A stretch of DNA of 64,000 nt. Source: Aphodovivens avicola. Its GTDB lineage: Bacteria > Actinomycetota > Coriobacteriia > Coriobacteriales > Eggerthellaceae. Below, one piece after another: positions 26,011 to 34,558 of the stretch (positions within the stretch are counted from its first letter, which is position 1; each line of letters starts with the position of its first letter). The DNA is taken from positions 13,560-77,559 of the forward strand of contig DVGW01000018.1 of the NCBI GenBank assembly GCA_018712515.1, read 5' to 3'. The notes below the pieces were generated by a model that saw only the letters and a program-made list of their open reading frames with translations, was not told the DNA's origin and ran no database searches. Made by a program: the position numbers and the translations under genes.

Positions 26011-27882
26011 TCATTCCTTTTTGAAAACATCGTTGCCCCAGAAATCCTTCTCGATGCGGCCGACCGTCTTGCCGTTCTCGCTGACGATCTTGCTATCGCC
26101 GAAGAAGCTGTCGCGCACCTCGTACTGGGAGCCGCCGACATCCACATGGGTGCCGCCAAAGAACCCCTCGCGGACGGAACCGATGCTGTTCCCCGAGGCG
26201 TCGCGGATCGTCGTCCCGAACATGCCCTCGTTGACGGTGGCCACCTTGCGTCCGGATCCGTCGCGGATCGTCGTCGCGCCGCCGTCGAAAAAGCCGCCTT
26301 GCGAGATGGTGGCGCGATCGGGGAACAGGCTGCCGCCGCCGGAAGATCCGCCGCCGTACGAGCCACCCCAGCTGTAGGAGCCGCCACCGTAGCCGCCGCT
26401 GTACGAGCCACCGCCGCGCGAGCCGCCAGCGCCCGCGCCGCCGCTGCTCAGCAGCGCCCCGACAACCCACACCGCGATCGCGATGATGATCAGGTAGAGC
26501 AGGAACTGGGCGAAGAACTGGGCTGCGAAGGTCCAGATCGTCGCCGTCTCGAAGCCCGCCGCCGCAAGATCGGCGAAGGATTGCAGGATGCCGTAGGTCA
26601 TCTCGGCCTTCACGACCGCATAGATGCCGAGCGCCGCGCAGGCGACGATGCCCGCGTACGAGAGGAACTTCGCGAGACCCCTCAGGGCGGAGTGCTTGCC
26701 CTGCGTCGCCTCGTCCCCGTAGCCGATCGCCGCAAGCGCCACCTGGATGGCGAGGAAGGCGGCGAAGGCGATGGGCAGGGCGTTCGACGCGGTGAGCAGG
26801 GCTGAGATCAGATCATTGGCGTATTTGAAGCAATTGCCCGCGGCGGGGTTGATAAGCGAGAGGATCATCGAAACCACGGCGATCCCCAGCAACGCGAAGC
26901 CGATCCCCGAGCCGACGCGCATCAGGCTCGGCACCAGATAGGCGTCGAACGATTTCGACGCCTTGCGGGACGGGGCGTCCTCCTTGGAGGAGTTGGAGTC
27001 CTCCTCCAAAAGCTCCTCATCCTCCTTCACCTTCTCCGCCCAGGCGAACCGCGCATGTCGCCAGCAAGCTCGAATGACGAGGATGGCGATGACGAGCGCC
27101 CAAACGCCCGCCGCGGAAAGCTGGCCGCACGCCGCCTGCAGCTCGGCGAACCACGGGCCTTGCAAGGTAAGGTAATTCACGACATCGGCGCTGAACGGCC
27201 CTGCCGAGGCGAGCGTGTACACAAGCGGCCAGCACATAAGCAAAGCGATGGCGAGACCCACCGCCGCCACGATGGTGAGCAGGACGAGCACCCCATTCCG
27301 AACAGCTTGCGCCCACAGGAGCGCGACGCTGGGCTGCAGGGGCGCAAGCGCGTTGCGCACCAGGCGGTTGCCGGCGCGTACCGCGGCGAACAGGAGGATG
27401 GCGGGCAAAAGCCCCGATGCCCAGAACCATTTCCATCCGATGCCGAGCGTCCATGTCACACGCGAAGTTTGACCCCACACATCCGTCGGAGGGATCACGG
27501 CCGCGACGATGCAGAACACAAGCGCGAACAGGCTCCAAAGCACCGCGCGGCACCCGATGACGATCGCATCTGCGCGAGGATTGCCCTTGTTCGCCTTGCG
27601 CCAGCGGGCGAAAAACCAATGGGCGATCCACCATGCTGCGACCAGAAGCGCGCAGGTGGCGATCACCGGCAGGACCTCGGCGAGGTCGAGCCCGGTATCC
27701 GCCATGGCGCCCATCGCCCCTATCGCGCCGATGACAGCGGGCACGGCAAGCCGGACGAGGACGGCCTTCGCCGCCTCGCCCGCATCCACGTCGGGCTTCT
27801 CGAGCGGCTTCGCCTCCGGCGCATCCGCCCTCTTCTCCAGACCCAGGATATCGAAAAGGCTCTCCCCGGTTGTCCCCTTCAT
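26011..27882 (-). CDS. Polytopic membrane protein with Gly-rich hinge and beta-repeat tail
   Basis: A 623-residue protein I cannot place in a family. After a charged N-terminus (~40 residues) there are about 10 hydrophobic segments between residues 42 and 480. They are interrupted near 285-310 by an acidic/Ser linker (EELLEEDSNSSKEDAPS). Residues ~485-530 are a Gly/Ser/Tyr-rich hinge with GGGSYSGGYGGGSYSWGGSY. The last ~90 residues contain four or five repeats of a pattern like T-I-R-D-x-S-G-x-x-I/V-x-x-V-x-E-G-x-F-G, suggesting a small beta-solenoid or stacked hairpins. GCAGGAGG precedes the ATG. It is divergent from a CPBP protease gene. A structural or display role at the membrane is inference. 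Confidence 0.7.
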   Translation of the reverse strand: MKGTTGESLFDILGLEKRADAPEAKPLEKPDVDAGEAAKAVLVRLAVPAVIGAIGAMGAMADTGLDLAEVLPVIATCALLVAAWWIAHWFFARWRKANKGNPRADAIVIGCRAVLWSLFALVFCIVAAVIPPTDVWGQTSRVTWTLGIGWKWFWASGLLPAILLFAAVRAGNRLVRNALAPLQPSVALLWAQAVRNGVLVLLTIVAAVGLAIALLMCWPLVYTLASAGPFSADVVNYLTLQGPWFAELQAACGQLSAAGVWALVIAILVIRACWRHARFAWAEKVKEDEELLEEDSNSSKEDAPSRKASKSFDAYLVPSLMRVGSGIGFALLGIAVVSMILSLINPAAGNCFKYANDLISALLTASNALPIAFAAFLAIQVALAAIGYGDEATQGKHSALRGLAKFLSYAGIVACAALGIYAVVKAEMTYGILQSFADLAAAGFETATIWTFAAQFFAQFLLYLIIIAIAVWVVGALLSSGGAGAGGSRGGGSYSGGYGGGSYSWGGSYGGGSSGGGSLFPDRATISQGGFFDGGATTIRDGSGRKVATVNEGMFGTTIRDASGNSIGSVREGFFGGTHVDVGGSQYEVRDSFFGDSKIVSENGKTVGRIEKDFWGNDVFKKE

Positions 27883-28038
27883 CGCGCACCTCCTGCGAAA
27901 CCGCTGGATGAAAGCCGTTTTTCAACCATCTGCATCATACCCCAAAAGCCCTCGGAAAGCGCGCGGAGGGCAAGGCGCCCGCTATAATGCAAAGCGCCCC
28001 AACCGAACCCGACCGTCCGCAAGGAGTGCCCGCCCGCC

Positions 28039-28818
28039 ATGAAACCGACGCCCCTCGATCGCCAAGAGGCTCTCGTCCTTACCGCGAACCTGCTGATCAG
28101 CCAGCTGATCCTGCTCGCCATCGGCGTCGTCGCGTCCATCGTGGAGACAGGGATCGCCTCCGGCGATTGGGGCGCGGCGGTGCTGGGGTTCGCCTGGGCG
28201 GGAACGGTCCGGCAATCACTCGGTGCGCTCGCTCCCATCCCGACGCTTGCTGCGGGAATCGGCCTCGCCGCCGCGTTCGCCGTCGCCGCCTTCCTCGCCG
28301 AAAAGCGCGCACTTTCGACCGAGGCGGGCCGGCAAAGCGTCCTGAAAACGCGCCAAGGCGTCAACGGAGAGCTGGCACGTCTGCCGTTTCCTCTCGTCAT
28401 CGTTCTGATGGCGCTGACGGGGTTCACCGAGGAGCTGTTGTTCCGATTCGCGCTGATGGGGATCGTCACGCAGCTGCTCGCGCCGGTGCTGCCCGGCCCC
28501 GTCGTCGCGGCGATCGTACTGTTCGTCTCGTCGACGGTGTTCTGGTTCTCGCACGTCCGCTACCGCGACCTCGCCACCACGGTGCTCACGCTCGGATTGG
28601 CGCTCGTGCTGGGCGGCGCGTTCCTCGCCACGGGAAGCCTCGCCGTCGTCGCGATCGCCCACGCGCTCTACGATATCGCCGTCCTTGCCATCGCGCGCGT
28701 GCAGATGAGCCGCGATCCCGATTATTTCGGAGGCCCCGCTCCCACGCGTGCCATGTTGGACCAGCTGGAACACGAGGAGGCGGCAGCCGCCCCCGAAGAG
28801 CCGAACTCCGACGACTAG
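28039..28818 (+). CDS. CPBP family intramembrane glutamic endopeptidase
   Basis: A 259-residue membrane protein of the CAAX protease/bacteriocin-processing (Abi) family. The three motifs of the active site are present: Glu131-Glu132-x3-Arg136 (TEELLFR), Phe-x3-His172 (FWFSH) and His208-x3-Asp212 (HALYD), with hydrophobic helices around them. The acidic C-terminal tail is cytoplasmic. Substrates in bacteria are largely unknown. AAGGAG lies about 13 bp before the ATG, and a TATAAT (27983-27988) about 50 bp upstream may be the promoter. Its stop overlaps the stop of the converging MFS gene within CTAG. Confidence 0.88.
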   Translation: MKPTPLDRQEALVLTANLLISQLILLAIGVVASIVETGIASGDWGAAVLGFAWAGTVRQSLGALAPIPTLAAGIGLAAAFAVAAFLAEKRALSTEAGRQSVLKTRQGVNGELARLPFPLVIVLMALTGFTEELLFRFALMGIVTQLLAPVLPGPVVAAIVLFVSSTVFWFSHVRYRDLATTVLTLGLALVLGGAFLATGSLAVVAIAHALYDIAVLAIARVQMSRDPDYFGGPAPTRAMLDQLEHEEAAAAPEEPNSDD

Positions 28819-29993
28819 GCGCGCACCTTCGCTTCCTCGCGCTTGATCGCACGGACAAGCTGGAACGTGCAGACGAGGCCCGCGGCCACGCCGATCGCGG
28901 CGCCGACCAGGCCGACGTCGGCGATCCCCCCGCCGGCGACCACCACGCCGCCGATCCACGTGCCGGCGCCGATGCCGATGTTGAAGATGCCCGAGTACGC
29001 CGACATCGCGACCATCGTCGTGCCCTCGGGAGCGTTGCTGATGACCTCGGCCTGGAACGCGACGTTGTACGCCGTGTAGAACGCGCCCCAAACGCAGCAG
29101 ACGATGATCGTCGTCACGGAGCTGCCCGCCACCGGCAGCAGCACCGCCATCATCGCCGCCACGCCGAGCACCGCCGCGCGCATGAACGCGAACCGCGCCT
29201 TGTCGTAGACGCGCGAGAAGACCGCGCTGCCGACGAACCCCGCCGCGCCGTACAGCGCCAAAGCGAGGGTGATCATCCCATCGGGGAAGCCCGCGACCTG
29301 CTGGAGGAACGGCTCGATGTAGCTGTAGCAGGTGAACTGCCCCGTCGCGTACAGCGCCGTCACGATATAGATGCCCAGAAGCGGCGCGTGCTTGAACAGC
29401 GACGGAAGCGACTTGACCGAGAACGGCTCGCCCGCCCCCAGGCGCGGCAGGATCAGCGCGAGGTAGACGAGGAGCACGGCAGACACCGCGCCCACGCAGG
29501 CGAACGTCATGCGCCAGCCGATGGCGAGCCCGATGATGCGCCCGATCGGCAGGCCGCACACCATGGCGATCGACGAGCCCACGGCGATGGTCGCGATGGC
29601 GGCGCTGCTGTGCTGGGCGCCCACGATGCGCACCGCGACCGGCGACACGACCGACCAGAACACCGCATGCGCCGCCGCGACCAGCAGACGGCCCGCCACC
29701 AGCAGCGCGAACGTCGGCGCTGCCGCCGAGGCGATCTGCCCCACGCAGAACAGCGCGATCACGCCGAGCAGAAGCCTTGTGGGGCTCATCCGCGAAAGCG
29801 CGACCATCAGAGGGATCGACAGCAGCGCCACCGCCCACGCGTAGATCGTCACGACCGCGCCGGCCTCGGCCTCGGTCATGGCGAAATCCGCCGCGATGTC
29901 GACGAGCAGGCCGATCGGCATGAACTCCGACGTGTTCATCACGAACGCGCAGCATGCCAATCCGGCAAGCGCCAGCCATTCCCTGCGGCCCAT
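28815..29993 (-). CDS. MFS transporter, DHA1 / sugar-efflux type
   Basis: A 392-residue major facilitator with 12 predicted helices, in the AraJ/SotB-like branch of the drug:proton antiporter group. The first helix motif NTSEFMPIGLLVDIAADFAMTE is characteristic of this branch, and the loop after helix 2 has the R-x-S-P-T-R-L-L-L-G motif. The efflux substrate is unknown. GGAAGGAAGAGG precedes the ATG at 29993. A perfect 30-bp palindrome lies 31 bp upstream (30024-30053). Confidence 0.88.
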   Translation of the reverse strand: MGRREWLALAGLACCAFVMNTSEFMPIGLLVDIAADFAMTEAEAGAVVTIYAWAVALLSIPLMVALSRMSPTRLLLGVIALFCVGQIASAAAPTFALLVAGRLLVAAAHAVFWSVVSPVAVRIVGAQHSSAAIATIAVGSSIAMVCGLPIGRIIGLAIGWRMTFACVGAVSAVLLVYLALILPRLGAGEPFSVKSLPSLFKHAPLLGIYIVTALYATGQFTCYSYIEPFLQQVAGFPDGMITLALALYGAAGFVGSAVFSRVYDKARFAFMRAAVLGVAAMMAVLLPVAGSSVTTIIVCCVWGAFYTAYNVAFQAEVISNAPEGTTMVAMSAYSGIFNIGIGAGTWIGGVVVAGGGIADVGLVGAAIGVAAGLVCTFQLVRAIKREEAKVRA

Positions 29994-30023
29994 CCTCTTC
30001 CTTCCATCCCCGAAAACGACAAC

Positions 30024-30053
30024 GTGCCGTCGCCTCCGCGGAGGCGACGGCAC
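30024..30053 (-). terminator. Perfect 30-bp palindrome, probable terminator of the iron-sulfur flavoprotein gene
   Basis: GTGCCGTCGCCTCC is followed directly by its exact complement with only CG at the centre. On the minus strand it is followed by GTTGTCGTTTTC. It could end transcription from the gene at 30136 or shape the leader of the MFS gene; CTAGAAT motifs just upstream on the minus strand (near 30060 and 30120) could be -10 elements. Confidence 0.55.
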
Positions 30054-30135
30054 GCCATTCTAGGACATAACGGCCGCGTCGTGGTCAGGGAACGGTAAAA
30101 GCCGCCGGAACGCACCGATATTCTAGGATCGGACG

Positions 30136-30714
30136 CTAGGGGCGCGCCTCCTCATGCGCCGGCACCGGGTCGGCGGACAGGCCGCGGCCCAGCTCGTAGG
30201 CCTCCTCCAGCTTCGGGTTGCCCTCGATGGCGCCCTTCTCGTAGGTGCCGGGCACGAACACGATCCCCTCGTCCTTCATGTGCGTGTAGGCGGCGTTGAT
30301 CCGGTACGTGTCGATAAGGGGCTGCACGATGGAGGGGTCCTTGTCCTCGAACACCGTCAGCAGGCAGCACGACGTGATGCCGAACGGATCGGCCAACCCG
30401 CAGAACATGCGGTCCATGAACGCCTTGATCTGCGCCGAGAACGAGAAGCAGTACACCGGCGTGGCGTACACGATGGTGTCGCAGCGGCGCAGGATGCCGT
30501 AGAACGGCGTCATGCCGTCCTTGCGGAAGCAGATGCCCGCATGCGAGAAGCAGTACTCGCATCCGATGCAGCCCATGATGTCGGCGTTGCCGGCGTCGAT
30601 CACCTCGACGTGGTGCCCCGCCTCCTCGGCTCCTTTGATGAACGCCTCTGCGAGCATCCAAGTGTTCCCGCCGCGACGCGGGCTTCCGATGACCACGGCT
30701 ATGTTGCGCGACAT
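30136..30714 (-). CDS. Iron-sulfur flavoprotein / NADPH-dependent FMN reductase family
   Basis: A 192-residue flavodoxin-fold protein. The N-terminal VVIGSPRRGGNTWMLAEAF loop binds the FMN phosphate. Cysteines at 49, 52, 55 and 62 (C-x2-C-x2-C-x6-C, GCIGCEYCFSHAGIC) match the compact 4Fe-4S motif of archaeal and bacterial iron-sulfur flavoproteins, which pass electrons in anaerobic or oxygen-detoxifying chains. GGAAAGGAG precedes the ATG. It lies downstream of a DUF362 ferredoxin gene on the same strand, so both may belong to one electron-transfer unit, although a hairpin separates them. Confidence 0.88.
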   Translation of the reverse strand: MSRNIAVVIGSPRRGGNTWMLAEAFIKGAEEAGHHVEVIDAGNADIMGCIGCEYCFSHAGICFRKDGMTPFYGILRRCDTIVYATPVYCFSFSAQIKAFMDRMFCGLADPFGITSCCLLTVFEDKDPSIVQPLIDTYRINAAYTHMKDEGIVFVPGTYEKGAIEGNPKLEEAYELGRGLSADPVPAHEEARP

Positions 30715-30744
30715 GCGACGCTCCTTTCCGACGGTTCCGATGAA

Positions 30745-30779
30745 GCGGGCGCGGCGGCGCGTTCCGCCGCCGCGCCCGC
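30745..30779 (-). terminator. GC-rich hairpin between DUF362 and flavoprotein genes
   Basis: A 15-bp stem (GCGGGCGCGGCGGCG and complement) with a 5-nt loop, 11 bp after the DUF362 stop. There is no T-run, so it may attenuate rather than terminate expression of the downstream flavoprotein. Confidence 0.45.
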
Positions 30780-30790
30780 CCGACCTGCGG

Positions 30791-31975
30791 TTAGCGCACG
30801 ACGACGAGCTCGTACTCGCGCGTGCCGATGCCCAGCTTCACGGCATGGTCGAGGCCCGCCGCCCAATCGGTGTCGGGATGGACCATCCTGAACACGTCAT
30901 GGCCGTCGTCGCCGGCGGCATGCTCGGAATACGCCTGCTCGGGGATGGCACGCGCGCCGTCCATATGATCGGACGCCGAAGCCTCCTTCACCTGCGGGTC
31001 GGCCTTGCTGCCCTGGATCACGGGCTGCTTGTTGGCCGCGTCGACGCACGCCTGGTCGAGCGCGACGGGATCGAACGAGGCGAACATGCCGACGTTGGGG
31101 ATGACGGGCACGTCGTTGTGGCGCTCGCAATCGCAATCGGGCGACACGTCCAGCACCAGGCTCACATGGAAGGACGGCTTGCCGTCGAGGACCGCCTTGG
31201 TGTACTCGGCGATCTTCTTGTTCATGACGGGCTTGGCCTCGTCCCATTTCGTCATGATGGCCCCCGCGGGGCAGTAGGCGATGCAGTACCCGCAGCCGAC
31301 GCAATGGCCTTCGTCGATGACGGCGGTTCCGTCGACGACATGCACGCCGTCGTTGGCGCAGTGGTCGACGCACATGCCGCAGCCGATGCACTTGCCCCCG
31401 TCGATGCGCGGCGTCCCGCTGCTGTGCATCTCCATCTTGCCCTTCTTGGAGCCGCAGCCCATGCCGATGTTTTTGAGCGCGCCGCCGAACCCGGCGTTGA
31501 CGTGCCCCTTGAAATGGGTGAGCGAGACGATGATGTCGGCTTCGGCCACGGCCGCGCCGATCTTGGCCTCCTTGACGTACTCGCCGCCCACGACGGGGAT
31601 CTCGCGCTCGTCGGTGCCGCGCAGGCCGTCGGCAATGATCGTGTGGACGCCGGTGGACAGCGGGTTGTAGCCGTTGATGAACGCCGCGTCCAGGTGGTTC
31701 AGCGCGTTGTTGCGATACCCCACGTACAGCGTGTTGCAGTCGGTGAGGAACGGCTTGCCGCCGCGCGCCTTGATGTGATCGCACAGCACCTTGGCGTACT
31801 GATGGCGCAGAAACGCCATGTTGCCCACCTCGCCGAAATGGACTTTGACGGCGACGAACTTATCCTTGAAATCGATCTGATCGATGCCGGCCTTCTCGAT
31901 GAGCCGCTCGAATTTGGCGAGGATGCTGTCCCCCGCCTTGGCATGCATGTCCGCGAAGCACACTTGTGAGCCCAT
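30791..31975 (-). CDS. DUF362 domain protein with two 4Fe-4S clusters
   Basis: A 394-residue protein of the DUF362 family common in anaerobes. The N-terminal ~185 residues and the C-terminal part form the split DUF362 domain (VAVKVHFGEVGNMAFLRHQY, LTHFKGHVNAGFGGALKNIG, FDPVALDQACVDAAN). Between them, residues ~190-245 hold a ferredoxin insert with two C-x2-C-x2-C-x3-C groups (KCIGCGMCVDHC and HCVGCGYCIAYCP). The biochemical role is not established; an electron-carrier or redox-enzyme function is likely. The start at 31975 has GAGGGGG upstream. Confidence 0.9.
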   Translation of the reverse strand: MGSQVCFADMHAKAGDSILAKFERLIEKAGIDQIDFKDKFVAVKVHFGEVGNMAFLRHQYAKVLCDHIKARGGKPFLTDCNTLYVGYRNNALNHLDAAFINGYNPLSTGVHTIIADGLRGTDEREIPVVGGEYVKEAKIGAAVAEADIIVSLTHFKGHVNAGFGGALKNIGMGCGSKKGKMEMHSSGTPRIDGGKCIGCGMCVDHCANDGVHVVDGTAVIDEGHCVGCGYCIAYCPAGAIMTKWDEAKPVMNKKIAEYTKAVLDGKPSFHVSLVLDVSPDCDCERHNDVPVIPNVGMFASFDPVALDQACVDAANKQPVIQGSKADPQVKEASASDHMDGARAIPEQAYSEHAAGDDGHDVFRMVHPDTDWAAGLDHAVKLGIGTREYELVVVR

Positions 31976-32123
31976 GGATCCCCCTCGTCTTCGGCGGGCG
32001 GAGACGCCCGCGGTTTCCGATGCCGCTATTGTCTCATGCCGGCGCGCTTTCTTGCATGCGTTTTCCTCGCCCACGCGGCGGACGATAAGGCAGCGCGCCG
32101 CCCGGATGCGCTACCATGGCCGC

Positions 32124-32381
32124 ATGGACGATTTCGAGAAAAGATGGAAGCGCATCCAGGACCAGCTGCGCATTCAAATGAACGGCGACGAGCAGCCGAC
32201 GTTTTCGAGCGGACGCACGCTGTTCGGCATCCGCAGCGCCGCCGAGGAGAAGATGGACCGCTTCGCGCGCGAGATCGAGGAGGAGGCGCGGCAGCGGCGC
32301 CCCGCCCGCGGGGAGGACGGACGGGAAGGCGCCGCCTCCGAGTACGACGATGCCTCTCCGGAGCAAGAAAACGCCGAGTAG
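32124..32381 (+). CDS. Small charged hypothetical protein
   Basis: An 85-residue protein I do not recognise. Residues 1-60 are predicted helical and very charged (MDDFEKRWKRIQDQLRIQMN, then EEKMDRFAREIEEEARQRR), compatible with a short coiled coil; the rest is acidic and disordered. No ribosome-binding site is seen, but TACCAT lies 6 bp before the ATG, so the mRNA may be leaderless, which is common in actinobacteria. An ATG six codons earlier is possible. Confidence 0.5.
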   Translation: MDDFEKRWKRIQDQLRIQMNGDEQPTFSSGRTLFGIRSAAEEKMDRFAREIEEEARQRRPARGEDGREGAASEYDDASPEQENAE

Positions 32382-32410
32382 AAGCGCCCGCCTGCAGGGA
32401 AGCCGCGGTG

Positions 32411-32890
32411 CTACAGTCCCAGGCTTTCCGCCCACGCGCGCAGGTCATCCGCGCTCTGGCGTCCGTTGAGCAGCCTGCCCTCGACGACCGTGGAGCCTGC
32501 GGCGATATTCTGCATGCGCTGCGGCGCCCGGCCCAGGCCGCTGCCCCCGCTCGTGGCGAAGGGGACGATCGTCTTGCCGCTGAAATCATGCGACTCCAGG
32601 AACGTGTCGATGATGCGCGGCTCCACGTACCACCACACCGGGAACCCGACGAAGACCGCGTCGTAGGCGCTCACATCGCAAGCCGCGCCGGCGATGGCGG
32701 GACGGCACGTCTCGTCGTCCATCTCCACCGAACTGCGGCTTTTGCGATCGTGCCAGTCCAAATCGGCGGAGGTGTAGGGTTGCGCGGGCTCGATCTCGTA
32801 CATGTCGGCACCCAGCGCCTCCGCGATCCCGCGGGCCGCACGCGCGGTCGTGCCGGTGGCGGAGAAATAGGCGACCAGTATCCTGCTCAT
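32411..32890 (-). CDS. Flavodoxin
   Basis: A 159-residue flavodoxin-like protein. The N-terminal FMN phosphate loop reads YFSATGTTARAARGIAEAL, followed by YDAVFVGFPVWWYVEPRIID (W/Y flavin contacts) and the C-terminal PFATSGGSGLG loop. This is the flavodoxin_4 type used as a low-potential carrier or as an NAD(P)H-linked reductase in anaerobes. GGGAG precedes the ATG at 32890. A well-formed promoter with repeated motifs lies just upstream. Confidence 0.9.
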   Translation of the reverse strand: MSRILVAYFSATGTTARAARGIAEALGADMYEIEPAQPYTSADLDWHDRKSRSSVEMDDETCRPAIAGAACDVSAYDAVFVGFPVWWYVEPRIIDTFLESHDFSGKTIVPFATSGGSGLGRAPQRMQNIAAGSTVVEGRLLNGRQSADDLRAWAESLGL

Positions 32891-32922
32891 GATCTGCTCC
32901 CTTCGATTCATAACATTTTGTT

Positions 32923-32968
32923 ACTTATATTGCTGTTATAGGATATATCTTCACTTATAAGCCGTCAA
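32923..32968 (-). promoter_or_regulatory. Flavodoxin promoter with repeated TATAAGT motif
   Basis: On the minus strand, TTGACG (32963-32968), 17 bp, TATCCT (32940-32945). TATAAGT occurs in the spacer (32953-32959) and again 30 bp downstream (32923-32929). ATAACA/TGTTAT form a further inverted pair. The area is unusually AT-rich for this genome, consistent with a regulator-binding site. Confidence 0.6.
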
Positions 32969-33169
32969 CGCGCTCGAGCCAGGCGATCGTCCGCCTAAGC
33001 CGATGCCTCCACGCCCCGCCGCCGCAGTCTCCGCGCTCAGCGATTTGTTTATTCGGGACAATCGGAAAACGAGCACCTCGCGGGTGGTATATCATAGTGC
33101 AACCGACAATACCCTCCCACCATCGGGACAGGGTCCATTCATGTATGCCAAGACGAAGGTCATAGCACG

Positions 33170-34558
33170 ATGAACGAATCCATATCCCCCCTCTCCAACA
33201 GCCTTGACGGAAGGCGGGAGGCAGTCCGGCTCGCAAGCTACATCCTCCACAAGCATTACTGCGAGAATGACGTCGACGCGCTCCTCGAACTGCTCGACGA
33301 CGAGGACGAATGCTTCAGCTGGTTCGGCGCCGCCGAGCACGAGTACGCCATCGGCAGCAGGACCGTCGCCGCCATCTTCGAGGAGTTCAGGGGCAAGGTG
33401 CCGCTTTGCAATATCAGCGACGAGCACTTCGACGTCATCGAACCCGCACCCGGCGTCTACCTGGTCTCCGGCACCTACTGGGTGGCGACCGACCCCTCGG
33501 TGGAGGCCTGCATCCGCGTCCACCAGCGCACCACCATGGGATTTCGCATCCGCAGAGGCCGCCTCAAATGCTTCCATATCCATCTTTCGAACCCCTATAC
33601 GGAGATGGTTTCCGAAGACGTGGGATTCCCCACGCTCATGTCCGCGCAGTCCTACGAATACCTGCAGGAGCGCCTCGAGGAGCAGGTGCGCATCCTCGAA
33701 GAGCAGAGCGCCGAGCTGGCCAGCATCTACGCGACCGACCCGTGCGCGATCATGCGCTTGCTGCGCACCGAGGACGGTTACGAGCCGGTTTTCATCAACC
33801 CGGCGACCGCCCGGATCATGGGCATCTCGGAGGATGAGCTTGAAGGCCTTGACTGGTCGGGGGGCTACTGCGAGCTCCTCGTCGAGGAGGACGCCCGCAT
33901 GGCACGCTCGCTCATGGCGACCCTGAGGAAACCAGGTGACCGCGTCGAGATGGTCTGCAAGCTCGTGCGGCCCTCCGGCGAGACCGTCTACATCTCATCG
34001 AACAACGAGTTCGTGGGCAGGGACGAGCGCGGCGACATCATCCAGAAGATCGTCTTCGACATCTCGGACCGCATCGCGCTCGAGCAGACGCTCGAGAAGC
34101 AGAGCTTCGAGGACTCGCTCACCGGCATGTTCAACCGCAACAAGTTCAACCAGCAGATGCGCGACGGGGACCACCGCCCCCTCGACCATCTCGGCATCGC
34201 GTACTTCGACATCAACGGGCTGAAGAAGACGAACGACCTGTACGGGCACCGCGTCGGCGACGACCTGATCCGCCGCGCCGCCGACATCATCATGTCATGC
34301 TTCGAAGGCAAGGCGTACCGCATCGGCGGGGACGAATTCGTCGTCATCGACGCCGAGTCGGATCGCGCGCTGTTCGAGGACGGCGTCTCGCGCGTCTGCC
34401 GCAGCATGAAGGCGCACCACATCAGCATCGCGGTCGGCCTGTCGTTCCGCAGCGAGAACTGCGATGTCGAGGAGCAGTTCGACGAGGCGGACAAGAACAT
34501 GTACGAGGCGAAGGACCAGCACTACCGCATGCACCGAAATGACGGCGCGGATCGCTAG
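33170..34558 (+). CDS. Diguanylate cyclase with SnoaL-like and PAS sensor domains
   Basis: A 462-residue cytoplasmic signalling protein; no membrane segment is seen. Residues ~15-150 look like an NTF2/SnoaL-type pocket (LASYILHKHYCENDVDALLE … HIHLSNPYTEMVSED). A short coiled coil (YLQERLEEQVRILEEQSAEL) follows, then a PAS domain (~185-300, with ARIMGISEDELEGLDW) and a GGDEF domain. The active site reads RIGGDEF with Gly386-Gly387-Asp-Glu-Phe390, so c-di-GMP synthesis is expected. No RxxD inhibitory site is evident just upstream of it. Its 3' end overlaps the aberrant tail of the opposing phosphatase gene. Confidence 0.9.
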   Translation: MNESISPLSNSLDGRREAVRLASYILHKHYCENDVDALLELLDDEDECFSWFGAAEHEYAIGSRTVAAIFEEFRGKVPLCNISDEHFDVIEPAPGVYLVSGTYWVATDPSVEACIRVHQRTTMGFRIRRGRLKCFHIHLSNPYTEMVSEDVGFPTLMSAQSYEYLQERLEEQVRILEEQSAELASIYATDPCAIMRLLRTEDGYEPVFINPATARIMGISEDELEGLDWSGGYCELLVEEDARMARSLMATLRKPGDRVEMVCKLVRPSGETVYISSNNEFVGRDERGDIIQKIVFDISDRIALEQTLEKQSFEDSLTGMFNRNKFNQQMRDGDHRPLDHLGIAYFDINGLKKTNDLYGHRVGDDLIRRAADIIMSCFEGKAYRIGGDEFVVIDAESDRALFEDGVSRVCRSMKAHHISIAVGLSFRSENCDVEEQFDEADKNMYEAKDQHYRMHRNDGADR

